Source: Hymenobacter ginkgonis
GTDB lineage: Bacteria; Bacteroidota; Bacteroidia; Cytophagales; Hymenobacteraceae
Direction: 5' to 3'
DNA length: 64,000 nucleotides
Assembly (NCBI RefSeq): GCF_009755225.1
Contig: NZ_WQKZ01000006.1
Coordinates: forward strand, 62,001 to 126,000
Part shown: positions 30,529-39,509 of the stretch, one piece after another
Layout: the number at the start of each line of letters is the position of its first letter
Position numbering within the stretch: the stretch's first letter is position 1
Translations under genes and position numbers: made by a program
Notes under the pieces: model-generated
The model's database searches: none
The model's input: the letters and a program-made list of their open reading frames with translations, nothing else
What the model was told of the DNA's origin: nothing

Positions 30529-31311
30529 ATGATGCCTACTTCTCGCCGCCTGCTAGCGCTGGCATTCCTGCTGGCCCTCAGCGCCTTCTTGCCAAAGCCG
30601 ACGCCTACCCCCACGCTTTTCATCATCGGCGACTCGACGGTGCGCAACACGGGGGTAGGGCAGCAGGGCTGGGGCACGGCCCTACCCGCTTATTTCGACA
30701 CCACACGGCTGCACATTGTGAACAATGCGATGGCCGGCCGCAGCACCCGCACCTTTATTTCGGAAGGCCGCTGGGACAAAACCATTGCTGCCATCCGGCC
30801 CGGTGACTTCCTGATTATGCAGTTTGGGCACAACGAGGGCAGCCCGCCCGACACCACCAAGGCCGGCCGCCGCGGCGTGCTGCGCGGTACCGGCCCCGAA
30901 ACTAAGGCCCTGGTGTGGCCCGACGGCCACCCCGAAACGGTGCAGACCTACGGCGCCTATCTCCGCAAATTTATTCGCGAAGCCAAGGCTAAAGGCGCGA
31001 CGCCGGTGGTGTGCTCCATGATTCCGCGCAACGAGTGGAAGGACGGCAAAACCATCCGTGCTGACCAGGACTTTGGCAAGTGGGCCGCCGAGGTAGCGCA
31101 GCAAGAGGGGGTAGCGTTTGTCAATCTCAATGAATTGACGGCCCGCAAGTACGATAAGCTGGGGCCTGATGAAGTTAAGAAGTTCTTTCCCGGCGACCAT
31201 ACCCATACCAATGCTGCTGGCGCGCAAGTCAATGCCGAGTCGGTAGTCGAGGGCATTCGGGCGGATAAGAAGCTGGCCCTAAATAAATATTTGCGGCCCG
31301 TTAGCCAGTAG
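30529..31311 (+). CDS. Rhamnogalacturonan acetylesterase, CE12 (first copy)
   Basis: The 260-residue exported SGNH hydrolase has block I GDST at 34-37 (catalytic Ser), block III GHNE at 100-103 and block V DHTH at 223-226, the CE12 pattern. Known CE12 enzymes remove acetyl groups from galacturonate in rhamnogalacturonan I, which opens the backbone to PL11 and GH28. The start at 30529 places the signal peptide (LLALAFLLALSAF) at the N-terminus; an upstream ATG in the same frame begins only one base after the rhaT stop and adds 25 unlikely residues. It lies 18 bases before the second CE12 gene. Confidence 0.9.
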   Translation: MMPTSRRLLALAFLLALSAFLPKPTPTPTLFIIGDSTVRNTGVGQQGWGTALPAYFDTTRLHIVNNAMAGRSTRTFISEGRWDKTIAAIRPGDFLIMQFGHNEGSPPDTTKAGRRGVLRGTGPETKALVWPDGHPETVQTYGAYLRKFIREAKAKGATPVVCSMIPRNEWKDGKTIRADQDFGKWAAEVAQQEGVAFVNLNELTARKYDKLGPDEVKKFFPGDHTHTNAAGAQVNAESVVEGIRADKKLALNKYLRPVSQ

Positions 31312-31329
31312 CCGCCGCCATTTTTCGCT

Positions 31330-32658
31330 ATGAAAACCAACTTCTTGCCCGCGGCGGTGCTGCTGGGTTGGGCGGCTACGGCCGTGGCCCAGCCCGCCGC
31401 GCCCACGTTCAAATTTGACTTCGGGCCCGGCCGAGCGGCCGCTGGCTACCGGCAGGTATTGCCCACGGCTGTGTACTCGAAGGAAGCTGGCTTCGGCTTC
31501 GATTTTGGCACCACCGTGGCGGGCGTGGACCGGGGGGGTAAGGATGCGCTCAAAAGCGACTTCGTGACCAGTCAGCAGCCGTTTTATTTTTCGGTGGCCG
31601 TGCCGGAAGGCAATTATAATGTGACCGTTACGCTCGGCGATTTAAAAGGTGCTTCTACCAATTTCATCAAAGCCGAGTCGCGGCGGCTGCTACTCGAAAC
31701 TGCCGCTACCAAGCCCGGCCAGTTTCTCACCCAAACCTGGACTATCAACGTCAAAAACCGCCGCATTGCCAATGGCGGCGAAGTCAGTCTCAAACCCCGC
31801 GAGCTAACTAAGCTGGATTGGGACGACCGCCTGACCCTCGAATTTGATGGCGCCCTCACGGCTTTGGTGGCTCTGGAAATAACGCCCGCGCCCACCGCTA
31901 CCACAGTTTTCCTGGCCGGCAACTCTACCGTGGTTGACCAAGACGACGAGCCCTGGGCGGCCTGGGGCCAGATGCTGCCGCGCTTCTTTTTGCCCGGCGT
32001 GGCGGTGGCCAACCACGCCGAATCGGGCCTGAGCCTGAGTAGCTTCCTGAGCTCGCACCGCTTAGATAAAGTGCTGAGCGTGATGAAGCCCGGCGATTAC
32101 TTATTCATCGAGTTTGGCCACAACGACCAAAAGGAGAAGGGCCCCAACGACGGCCCCTACCTGGCTTACACCGAGCGGCTAAAGCTCTTCGTGAGCGAGG
32201 CCCGCAAAAAAGGCGGCATCCCGGTTTTGGTAACTTCGACTAGCCGGCGCTCTTTCGGAGCTGGCGGCAAGATTGAGAACAGCCTGGGCGATTTTCCGGC
32301 CGCCGTGCGCCAAGTAGCCCAGCAGGAAAATGTGCCCTTGATTGACCTCAATGCGCTGACTACTAGTTTGTACGAAACTATTGGCGACGAAGAGACGAAG
32401 AAAATTTTTGTGCATTACCCCGCCAATACCTACCCCGGCCAAACCCAAGCCTTGGCTGATAACACACACTTCAACCCCTACGGCGCCTACGAAGTAGCTC
32501 GCTGCGTGGTCGAGGGTATGAAAACCGCCCAGCTTGGCCTGGTGAAGTTTCTGCGGCCCGACGTGGCGGCATTCAGCCCCACCAAGCCCGACGCGCTAGC
32601 CCAATGGCGCTGGCCCGACAGCCCCCGCAGCGCCGTAACCAAGCCCGACGGGAATTAG
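31330..32658 (+). CDS. Two-domain rhamnogalacturonan acetylesterase, CE12 (second copy)
   Basis: After the signal peptide this 442-residue protein has a beta-sandwich domain (about 26-185; FKFDFGPG start, typical of galactose-binding-like modules) and then an SGNH esterase domain. Its blocks are GNST at 197-200, GHND at 263-266 and DNTH at 377-380. The Asp beside the catalytic Ser of the common GDS block is Asn here, which I think is usual for the two-domain subgroup. The expected activity is deacetylation of rhamnogalacturonan I. It differs from the first copy by its extra carbohydrate-binding-like domain, so the two may act on polymer and oligomer respectively. Confidence 0.88.
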   Translation: MKTNFLPAAVLLGWAATAVAQPAAPTFKFDFGPGRAAAGYRQVLPTAVYSKEAGFGFDFGTTVAGVDRGGKDALKSDFVTSQQPFYFSVAVPEGNYNVTVTLGDLKGASTNFIKAESRRLLLETAATKPGQFLTQTWTINVKNRRIANGGEVSLKPRELTKLDWDDRLTLEFDGALTALVALEITPAPTATTVFLAGNSTVVDQDDEPWAAWGQMLPRFFLPGVAVANHAESGLSLSSFLSSHRLDKVLSVMKPGDYLFIEFGHNDQKEKGPNDGPYLAYTERLKLFVSEARKKGGIPVLVTSTSRRSFGAGGKIENSLGDFPAAVRQVAQQENVPLIDLNALTTSLYETIGDEETKKIFVHYPANTYPGQTQALADNTHFNPYGAYEVARCVVEGMKTAQLGLVKFLRPDVAAFSPTKPDALAQWRWPDSPRSAVTKPDGN

Positions 32659-32688
32659 GGGGAACGATGGAGTAATTTGACCGGAAAA

Positions 32689-32793
32689 GTAGGCCGTCAT
32701 GCTGAACGAAGTGAAGTATCTCGCTCGAATCGTTGGCTTAGTAACCCAATGGCACAAGCGAGATACTTCACCTCGTTCAGCATGACGGCCTAC
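32689..32793. repeat. Family A palindromic intergenic repeat, copy 4
   Basis: Arms GTAGGCCGTCATGCTGAACG... and its near-exact complement ending at 32793 enclose a spacer of about 30 bases. The next gene's frame is open through this element, but its real start at 32815 lies just after it. Confidence 0.88.
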
Positions 32794-32814
32794 TGTAGTA
32801 AATCAAGCAAATCA

Positions 32815-35238
32815 ATGGGAAGAAATCCTTTATACATTGTGTGCTTGGTCTTTAGTCTTGGCCGGCCCGCCCTAGCGCAGCGCCCTGCCGAGCCAGTGCT
32901 GCGGTACACCCAACCCGCTAAAGACTGGAACGAAGCCCTACCCCTCGGCAACGGCCGACTCGGGGCTATGCTCTTTGGCCGGCCCGGGGAGGAGCTGATG
33001 CAGTTGAACGAAAGCACCTTGTGGACGGGCGGCCCCGCCAACCTGAATCCTAATCCTGCCGCGCCAACTTACCTGCCCGAAGTGCGCCGCTTGCTTTTTG
33101 CCGGCGACAACGGCGCGGCCGTGAAGCTAATGCACAAGATGCAGGGCCCCAATACCAATGCTTACCAACCGCTGGGCGATTTGCTGCTGCGCCAGCCGCT
33201 AGCCGGCGCAGTTAGTAATTATTACCGCGACCTAAACCTTCGTACCGCCACTGCTACTACGCGCTTTACCGTTGGCGGCGTCACGTACACCCGTGAGGTG
33301 TTCGTAACGGCGCCCGACCAAGTGGTAATTATTCGCCTCACGGCCAGCAAAAAAAAGGCGCTGAATTTTAGTTTGTCGCTGCGCAACCAACTGGCGTTTA
33401 CGCGGGCGGTGGCGGGCAAAAACGAGCTGGTGCTACGTGGCAAAGCACGCATCGGCGCCGACGAGCGCCGGACGCCCCGGCCTGTGGTATACCAAGATAG
33501 CCTGCACTGCAACGGCATGCGCTACCAGATTCGGCTGAAGGTGGCGCGTACCGACGGCACGGTTACGGCCGACAGTATTTTGCACGTGGCTGGTGCCAGC
33601 GAGGCACTGCTGCTGGTAGCGGGCGCTACCAGCTTCAACGGCTTCGATAAGTGCCCGGATAAAGACGGGAAGGACGAAACCAAGGAAGCTACCCGCTGGC
33701 TGGCCAGTGCCGAGCGCCGCCGCTTTGCGCAGCTACGGGCGCGCCACGTGGCCGATTATCAAGGGTATTTCAACCGGGTGAAATTTTCGCTGGCCAACGA
33801 CGCGCCCCCCAGCCTGCCCACCGATGAGCGCCTAAAACGCTACAAAGCCGGCCAGCCCGACCCGGCGCTGGAGGAATTGTACTTCGATTTTGGGCGCTAC
33901 TTGCTCATCAGCAGCTCGCGGCCGGGCGGTACCGCCGCTAACTTGCAAGGAATTTGGAATCAGCTTGTTCAGCCGCCGTGGCGCAGCAACTACACCACCA
34001 ACATCAACCTCCAGATGAACTACTGGCCGGCCGAGGTGGCGAACCTGGCTGAGCTGCAAGAGCCCCTGCGTACCCAGATTCAGCACCTGGCTGCCACCGG
34101 CACCGCCACGGCCCGCAACTACTACCACGCCGCCGGCTGGGCCGTGCACCACAACTCCGACATTTGGGCGCAGAGCAACCCGGTGGGCGAGGGGGTAGGC
34201 GACCCTAAGTGGGCCAATTGGAGCCTGGGTAGCCCCTGGCTGGCGCAGCATTTATTCGAGCATTACCGCTTCACGCAGGATAAAGAATACCTGCGCCAAA
34301 CCGCCTACCCCCTTCTGCGCGGCGCAGCCGAGTTTTGCCTCGACTGGCTGGTGGAGCACGACGGCTACCTCGTAACCGCCCCTTCCACCTCGCCCGAAAA
34401 CAGCTACCTGCTGCCCAACGGCAGCCAAGAGGTCGTGACCATTGCCTCGACCATGGATATGTCGATTGTCCACGACCTCTTTACCAATGTGTTGGAGGCC
34501 GATTCGGTGCTGGGAATTGATGCGGCGTTTGCGGCGCGGGTGCGCAGCGCGCGGGCGCGGCTCTACCCGCTGCACATCGGCCAGCAGGGCAATTTGCAGG
34601 AGTGGTACGGCGATTTTGCCGATGTAGACCCGCAGCACCGGCACGTATCGCACCTATTTGGGCTGCATCCGGGGCGCCAGCTTTCGCCGCTTACTACCCC
34701 AGCATTGGCGGCCGCCGCCCGCCAAACGCTGCTGGTGCGCGGCGACGCCGGCACCGGGTGGAGCAAGGCCTGGAAAATCAACTTCTGGGCCCGCTTGCTC
34801 GACGGCGACCATGCCTACAAAATGTACCAGGAGCTGCTCAGGGTTTCGACGCTCAATAACCTCTTCGACACCCACCCGCCGTTCCAGATTGATGGCAACT
34901 TCGGCGCCACCGCCGGCATCACCGAGATGCTCCTTCAAAGCCATCTCACCGACGTGCACCTGCTGCCCGCCCTACCCCAGGCCTGGGCTACGGGCGCGGT
35001 GCAAGGGCTAGTAGCGCGCGGCAGCTTCGTGGTAGATATGACCTGGAAAAACGGCCGCTTAGCCACGGCGCGCCTTACCTCGCGGGCCGGCGCGCCGTGC
35101 GTGCTGCGCACCACTGTGCCGGTGCAAGTGCGCAAGGCCCAGGCCACTAGCACCACAGCCACCGTGGCCGGTACCACGTACTACCTCACGTCGTTCCCGA
35201 CGAAAGCCGGCAAGCGCTACGAGGTGGTAGCGCAGTAA
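32815..35238 (+). CDS. GH95 alpha-L-fucosidase / alpha-L-galactosidase
   Basis: The 807-residue exported protein has the GH95 layout: an N-terminal beta domain (PLGNGRLGAM, LNESTLWTGGP), an (alpha/alpha)6 barrel and a C-terminal beta domain. Key positions can be matched to the family: Asn396 and Asn398 in TNINLQMNYWP (the water-activating pair), Glu528 in STSPENSY (acid) and Asp693 in DGNFGAT. The start at 32815 is preferred because the longer frame is translated from the preceding palindrome, while MGRNPLYIV begins a credible signal peptide. GH95 releases terminal alpha-1,2-linked L-fucose or L-galactose; in a pectin locus L-galactose or fucose on side chains is likely. Confidence 0.92.
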   Translation: MGRNPLYIVCLVFSLGRPALAQRPAEPVLRYTQPAKDWNEALPLGNGRLGAMLFGRPGEELMQLNESTLWTGGPANLNPNPAAPTYLPEVRRLLFAGDNGAAVKLMHKMQGPNTNAYQPLGDLLLRQPLAGAVSNYYRDLNLRTATATTRFTVGGVTYTREVFVTAPDQVVIIRLTASKKKALNFSLSLRNQLAFTRAVAGKNELVLRGKARIGADERRTPRPVVYQDSLHCNGMRYQIRLKVARTDGTVTADSILHVAGASEALLLVAGATSFNGFDKCPDKDGKDETKEATRWLASAERRRFAQLRARHVADYQGYFNRVKFSLANDAPPSLPTDERLKRYKAGQPDPALEELYFDFGRYLLISSSRPGGTAANLQGIWNQLVQPPWRSNYTTNINLQMNYWPAEVANLAELQEPLRTQIQHLAATGTATARNYYHAAGWAVHHNSDIWAQSNPVGEGVGDPKWANWSLGSPWLAQHLFEHYRFTQDKEYLRQTAYPLLRGAAEFCLDWLVEHDGYLVTAPSTSPENSYLLPNGSQEVVTIASTMDMSIVHDLFTNVLEADSVLGIDAAFAARVRSARARLYPLHIGQQGNLQEWYGDFADVDPQHRHVSHLFGLHPGRQLSPLTTPALAAAARQTLLVRGDAGTGWSKAWKINFWARLLDGDHAYKMYQELLRVSTLNNLFDTHPPFQIDGNFGATAGITEMLLQSHLTDVHLLPALPQAWATGAVQGLVARGSFVVDMTWKNGRLATARLTSRAGAPCVLRTTVPVQVRKAQATSTTATVAGTTYYLTSFPTKAGKRYEVVAQ

Positions 35239-35292
35239 AGCGCGGCTCGCGCGGGTGCGCAATGCGTGGGTGGGTTAACCTATTTCCCGGCC

Positions 35293-36678
35293 TCACTTAT
35301 ACACCCGTTTCAGCCACGCGTCCGGCACGGGAATAATGCAGATGTTCATGCTTTTGCCATCGGCCGAAAGCATAGCTGACTGAATCTCGATGCGCGTGCC
35401 GTCGGGGCTCATAGTGGGGTGCGGGTGGTCGGCGGCGGTGGTTTTGTGGCCAGTCGAGAGCAATAGCATTTCGCGGGTGTGCCTATCTATCAGGTAGATA
35501 TTGCGGGCGAAGTCGTCGCCCACGGCCCAGCGGCCATCGGGCGAGCCGCTAACGTGCCACAGGCCACTGCCGCTGGGCGTTTGGCCCACAATGGTCATTT
35601 CGCGGGTGCGGTGGTTGACGATGGCCAGGCCAGTGGGTTTCTCGCGGGTGCCCGACGGCCCCCAGGCAACTTCCTGGCCGGGGTTAGCCCCGCTCACGGG
35701 CGTGCCGGCGGCCACGGCCTGGGTCGAGGACGGAATTTGGCGGTGGCCCATGATGGCGAAGGCCGTTTCATCTTTCGTAATCACGGCTTCGTGGGTCACC
35801 CATTCGGTCTCGGCTTCGGGGTAGAGGGGGCGCAGGCCGCTGCCATCGGCCAGCACCGTCCAGGTGCGCTGGGGCGATTTGCCGCCCGTTTCCCAGCAAA
35901 ACACGACTTCGCCCGGTACCCAGGGGTTAGTTTGGATGTGCCCAATCTGGAACGGCACCGACACCACGTACTTGATGGCGCCGGTGTGCACATTCATAGC
36001 CGCTATGCCAGCCGGGCCGGCGCCCATGTTGCGCGGGCCAAAATTGGCCTCCAGTTTGGTGCCGGGGGGGAGGTGGCGGGCGGCCTCGTCGCGGCCCACC
36101 CGGAAGTAGGCCCAGTTTTCGTCGCCATCGAGGGCCATGTCGCCGCCGGCTTGCAGGGCGGGTGGCGTGGTGCCGCATACGCGCTGGTAAGTGTTGGCGG
36201 GCTTCATTTTACCGGCCTTGCTATCGGCAAATACCTTAGCGAGGTCTACCTCCACGATTTGCAACGACGCGGGTGCCGCTTCTTTCGCGCTCGATTCTGA
36301 GTTTGGGGCAGCGCTGCCGGGCGGGTTGCGCATAAAGTAGAGCTTCATGGCGTGGCGAGCCACGTTGAGCATGCCCACGTAGCCACCCTCGCTCACCTGC
36401 ACGATTTCACCGGTTTTTTCATTCACCGCCATCGCCTCGTTTTTAGCCCGGCCCGAGCGGAAAATGAGCCACTGCAAGTCAGCAGTCCACTGGTTATGCG
36501 TTTGGTAAATCTTAGAGTCGCCGGCCGGCGTGCTGGTCAGGAAAGTGAGGGGAGTGCCCGTTACGGGGTCCTGCACCACCTGGCGCTCGCTGGGAAAGCG
36601 CCGGCCGATTTGGGCCTGGGCGGGGCTGGTGCATAGGGCAGCGCATGCCAGGGCTGGTAGTAGAAAACGAAGGTTCAT
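35293..36678 (-). CDS. Exported beta-propeller protein, PL22-like (possible oligogalacturonate lyase)
   Basis: The 461-residue protein has a signal peptide (FLLPALACAALCTSPAQAQ) and TolB/PD40-like blades. HNQWTADLQWLIF near 66, SGSPDGRWAVGDD near 389 and HPHPTMSPDGTRIE near 428 recall the PL22 oligogalacturonate lyases, with His residues in the right style for metal binding. It is clearly diverged from the first PL22-like protein at 8492-9715. The start at 36678 is used; upstream codons run into a family A repeat. It is convergent with GH95 and downstream of PL11. Lyase activity on rhamnogalacturonan or galacturonan oligomers is a guess. Confidence 0.72.
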   Translation of the reverse strand: MNLRFLLPALACAALCTSPAQAQIGRRFPSERQVVQDPVTGTPLTFLTSTPAGDSKIYQTHNQWTADLQWLIFRSGRAKNEAMAVNEKTGEIVQVSEGGYVGMLNVARHAMKLYFMRNPPGSAAPNSESSAKEAAPASLQIVEVDLAKVFADSKAGKMKPANTYQRVCGTTPPALQAGGDMALDGDENWAYFRVGRDEAARHLPPGTKLEANFGPRNMGAGPAGIAAMNVHTGAIKYVVSVPFQIGHIQTNPWVPGEVVFCWETGGKSPQRTWTVLADGSGLRPLYPEAETEWVTHEAVITKDETAFAIMGHRQIPSSTQAVAAGTPVSGANPGQEVAWGPSGTREKPTGLAIVNHRTREMTIVGQTPSGSGLWHVSGSPDGRWAVGDDFARNIYLIDRHTREMLLLSTGHKTTAADHPHPTMSPDGTRIEIQSAMLSADGKSMNICIIPVPDAWLKRVYK

Positions 36679-36737
36679 GGGTGGGAAGGAGGGTAGGGTT
36701 TTTGTGCAGTAAATACGCTGGGATAAAACCCGCTTTA

Positions 36738-36824
36738 GAACGTCCTGCTGAGCTGGCCGAAGCATCTCTGCCGCCTCTTTGGATGAAGTGGTAGAGAGGC
36801 TTCAGTCAGCTCAGCAGGACAGAC
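36738..36824. repeat. Family A palindromic intergenic repeat, copy 5 (imperfect)
   Basis: Begins GAACGTCCTGCTGAGCTGGC and ends CAGCTCAGCAGGAC; the inner arm positions are partly mismatched. It lies between the second PL11 gene and the PL22-like gene on the - strand. Confidence 0.8.
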
Positions 36825-36841
36825 GGTTTTTCTATTAACTA

Positions 36842-38806
36842 TCAATTAACCGGCTGTCCTGCTGGCATTTTCATGCCCTCGCCCAGGAAGTAGCCGGTGT
36901 GCGGCGGCTGGTTGTAGCCCACGTTTTCGCGGGCTACGCCGAGGCGGTAAGTGGGGTCGTGCATGAGGGTGGGCAGGCGGTAGGTAGTGGGGATGGTAGT
37001 GGTGCAAATGAGCAGCGCCTGGTTGTCGGCGGTGCGCCAAACTACCTCCTCGCGCCAGTCGCCAAGCAGGTCGGCCGAGAGGCAGGGGGTAGCCTTGGTG
37101 CCGTTGTTGGAGGCCGCAGCGAAGGCGTTGCCGTCGAGCAGGCGCGTGGTGGTGGCTGTTTTATAATCCCACTTATCCACGTGCGTGCCATCGAGTAGTT
37201 CGCGCAGCAAGTCGCCGTCCCACCACAGACCGAAGTTCACGGCGCGGGGCGCGTTGCCGATGCGCTCGCCCTTGATGGAGCGCAGGCCTACTTCTTGCGA
37301 CCCGCCCCACAACTCGGCGCCGGGGTAGCGCGGGTCGATGTCGGCGGCCATCGCGCGGCCGGCATCCTGGCCCTGGTCGCCGCTCCACAAAATCTTGCCA
37401 TCGGTGGCCGAGTAGAGGGCCACGCCGGGGCCCGCCACGTGGCCGGGCACGGGCTCCTCGTTTTCGTGGGCGCCCCACACTTCGAGGCTAGGCGTGCTGG
37501 GGTCAAAATCGCTGACGTGCAGCGCGTCGCCGTGGCGTAGGCCAGTCGTGAAAAGGCCTTGCCCGTTGTCATCAACTACCATGGCGCCGTACACGATTTC
37601 ATCCCTACCATCGGCATCTACATCGTTGACGCTCAAGTTGTGGTTGCCCATGCCAGAAAACGGGTTTTTGTCGTCTTTCGAGTCGAAAACCCAGCGCTGC
37701 GTGAGCTTGCCGCCGCGCCAGTCCCACGCTGCGAGCACGGTGCGGCCGTAGTAGCCGCGGCACATCACGGCGCTGGGCAGGTGGCCATCGAGGTAAGCCA
37801 CGGCCGCCACGAAGCGGTCGCAGCGGTTGCCGTAGTGGTCGTTGCCGCCATTGCCGCCGATGCCGCCCCAGCCATCGAGCGGGTCGCGGCCCGGCACGTA
37901 GGGCGCGGTAGCCAGCGCCGCGCCGGTGCGCCCATCAAATACCGTAAAGTACTCGGGCCCCGCCAAAATGCGGCCGTAGCGCGCATCGCGGGGGCTGGGC
38001 ACGGCCGGCGCATCGGTAGGGGTAGTGAGCGAGCGGTAATCCTTGCGAGCATCGCCAATGGCTTTGCCGGTCCCATCGAGGGTGCCGTCAGCGGTTTTAC
38101 ACGCTACTTCGGCTTTGCCATCCCCATCAAAGTCATAGGCTAGGAACTGCGTGTAGTGCGCCCCGGCCCGGATATTTTTGCCCAAATTCAGGCGCCATAA
38201 AAGGGCGCCATCGAGCCGGTAGGCATCGAGCAGCACCGGCCCGGTGAGGCCCGCCGAGCCGTTGTCTTTAGAATTAGACGGGTCCCACTTGAGAATGATT
38301 TCGTACTGGCCATCGCCGTCGAGGTCGGCTACCGAGGCGTCGTTGGCGCTGTAGGTGTAGGCGCTGGCTTCGGCGCCGGTGCCCACGGTGCCGCCTTCGG
38401 GCTGGCGCAGGGGCACGCGCAGGTAGGGCTGCGCCCAGACGCTGGCGTGCACTGGGCGGGCGGTTTCGGCTGCATTGGCCGCGCCTACGGGCTGCACAAA
38501 ATAGGTATAGGTAGGACCAGGCTTGGCGCTGTCGTCGAAGTAGTTGGTGCCGGCAAGCAGGGGCGTGTGGGTAAGCTTGACGGGCGCCGCGCTACCCGCC
38601 TGCCGGTACACATCGAAGCCCAGGCCCGGCGCGTCGGTGGCCAGCAAGCGCCAGCTAACGAACGTTTTGCCTTTGCCAACTGCCACGGCCACCGTGCCGC
38701 GGTCGAGGGCTTCGAGCTGCCGGCCGGGGGTAGGGGGGCGGCTGGCCGTGAGTAGCCCCAGGGCCAGGATGCAGACGGTGGGCGCGAGGCGAACGGAGGT
38801 ATTCAT
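36842..38806 (-). CDS. Rhamnogalacturonan lyase, PL11 (second copy, no T9SS tail)
   Basis: The 654-residue exported protein shows the same PL11 landmarks as the first copy: LEALDRGTVAVAV near 32, FVSWRLLATD, Ca2+-loop motifs DLDGDGQYEIILKW and DFDGDGKAEV, and a closing NQPPHTGYFLGEGM. It ends shortly after this motif, with no VYPNP sorting domain, so it is probably periplasmic while the first copy is extracellular. The two differ in inserts (an extra GGIGGNGGND loop here), which may shift preference to oligosaccharides. It is in a - strand run with a small secreted protein and GH43 upstream. Confidence 0.93.
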   Translation of the reverse strand: MNTSVRLAPTVCILALGLLTASRPPTPGRQLEALDRGTVAVAVGKGKTFVSWRLLATDAPGLGFDVYRQAGSAAPVKLTHTPLLAGTNYFDDSAKPGPTYTYFVQPVGAANAAETARPVHASVWAQPYLRVPLRQPEGGTVGTGAEASAYTYSANDASVADLDGDGQYEIILKWDPSNSKDNGSAGLTGPVLLDAYRLDGALLWRLNLGKNIRAGAHYTQFLAYDFDGDGKAEVACKTADGTLDGTGKAIGDARKDYRSLTTPTDAPAVPSPRDARYGRILAGPEYFTVFDGRTGAALATAPYVPGRDPLDGWGGIGGNGGNDHYGNRCDRFVAAVAYLDGHLPSAVMCRGYYGRTVLAAWDWRGGKLTQRWVFDSKDDKNPFSGMGNHNLSVNDVDADGRDEIVYGAMVVDDNGQGLFTTGLRHGDALHVSDFDPSTPSLEVWGAHENEEPVPGHVAGPGVALYSATDGKILWSGDQGQDAGRAMAADIDPRYPGAELWGGSQEVGLRSIKGERIGNAPRAVNFGLWWDGDLLRELLDGTHVDKWDYKTATTTRLLDGNAFAAASNNGTKATPCLSADLLGDWREEVVWRTADNQALLICTTTIPTTYRLPTLMHDPTYRLGVARENVGYNQPPHTGYFLGEGMKMPAGQPVN

Positions 38807-38911
38807 AAACTACCGGAGGTATGCATAAATTATTGAAAATGCGACTGTTCCATCAGGTGCCTCGCCGCTAGTAAGTTGCTAGTCGCCCTGCTCATTGGCG
38901 CGGTGCCAGGT

Positions 38912-39460
38912 TTACGCTGGATTGTAGACTATATAGGTGCCGTCGGCATTGAAAACGATGCGGCGCTCGTGGTATAAATTGCCGGTTGAGTCGGTAAGCA
39001 CGCGGTATTTAGTTGTTTTCTGACCTATCGTTTCTTCCACAAAACGCTCCTTGATAGCGGGGCGCTGGTACACGGCAGGGCCAATAACGAGCTCGAGGCA
39101 CTTGACAAGGGGCGCCACATCCAAAGTCGGCGTGCGGACTTGCTTGCCTAGGCTGTCGCCCTGGTAAACCAAGACAATATCATTGCCTTGCATGCTGTAT
39201 GCAGCGGGCGGGTTATCGCGGTAGCGGTCGTCGATGAGGGCACTCAGGTACCACGCCGCCCGGCCTTTCGCATCGTGGTAGGCAATCAACTCGACCACGC
39301 CTTTATCCTCGAAAAAATAGTGCTCGCGGTGGCAATCGTTTATAAATTGCCGAAGCAGGTCGCGCTTTGTCTGATCGGGCGCAATTTGTACTGGTCGGCA
39401 GGATGGGACTTGCGCCACTCCCAGCAAGGGTAGGGCTAGTAGGCTAATCAAGCGTAACAT
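38912..39460 (-). CDS. Small secreted protein of unknown function
   Basis: The 182-residue product has a signal peptide (MLRLISLLALPLLGVAQ) and two Cys residues that could form a disulfide (SCRPV near 21 and NDCHRE near 44). Hydrophobic and polar residues alternate as in a small alpha/beta lipocalin- or cystatin-like fold, and the protein ends in YIVYNPA. I do not recognise the family. It is placed between the GH43 and PL11 genes on the same strand, but its composition and the 105-base gap to PL11 leave membership of the operon open. An in-frame ATG six codons upstream is an alternative start. Confidence 0.65.
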   Translation of the reverse strand: MLRLISLLALPLLGVAQVPSCRPVQIAPDQTKRDLLRQFINDCHREHYFFEDKGVVELIAYHDAKGRAAWYLSALIDDRYRDNPPAAYSMQGNDIVLVYQGDSLGKQVRTPTLDVAPLVKCLELVIGPAVYQRPAIKERFVEETIGQKTTKYRVLTDSTGNLYHERRIVFNADGTYIVYNPA

Positions 39461-39509
39461 GCTGCCCTGCGAGCGCATAGGTGCGGTGAGAAAAGGTAGT
39501 GGGAATAAG

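Noticed and set aside
32677..32814. Upstream in-frame extension of the GH95 gene
   Set aside because: These codons translate a family A palindrome; the signal peptide begins at 32815.
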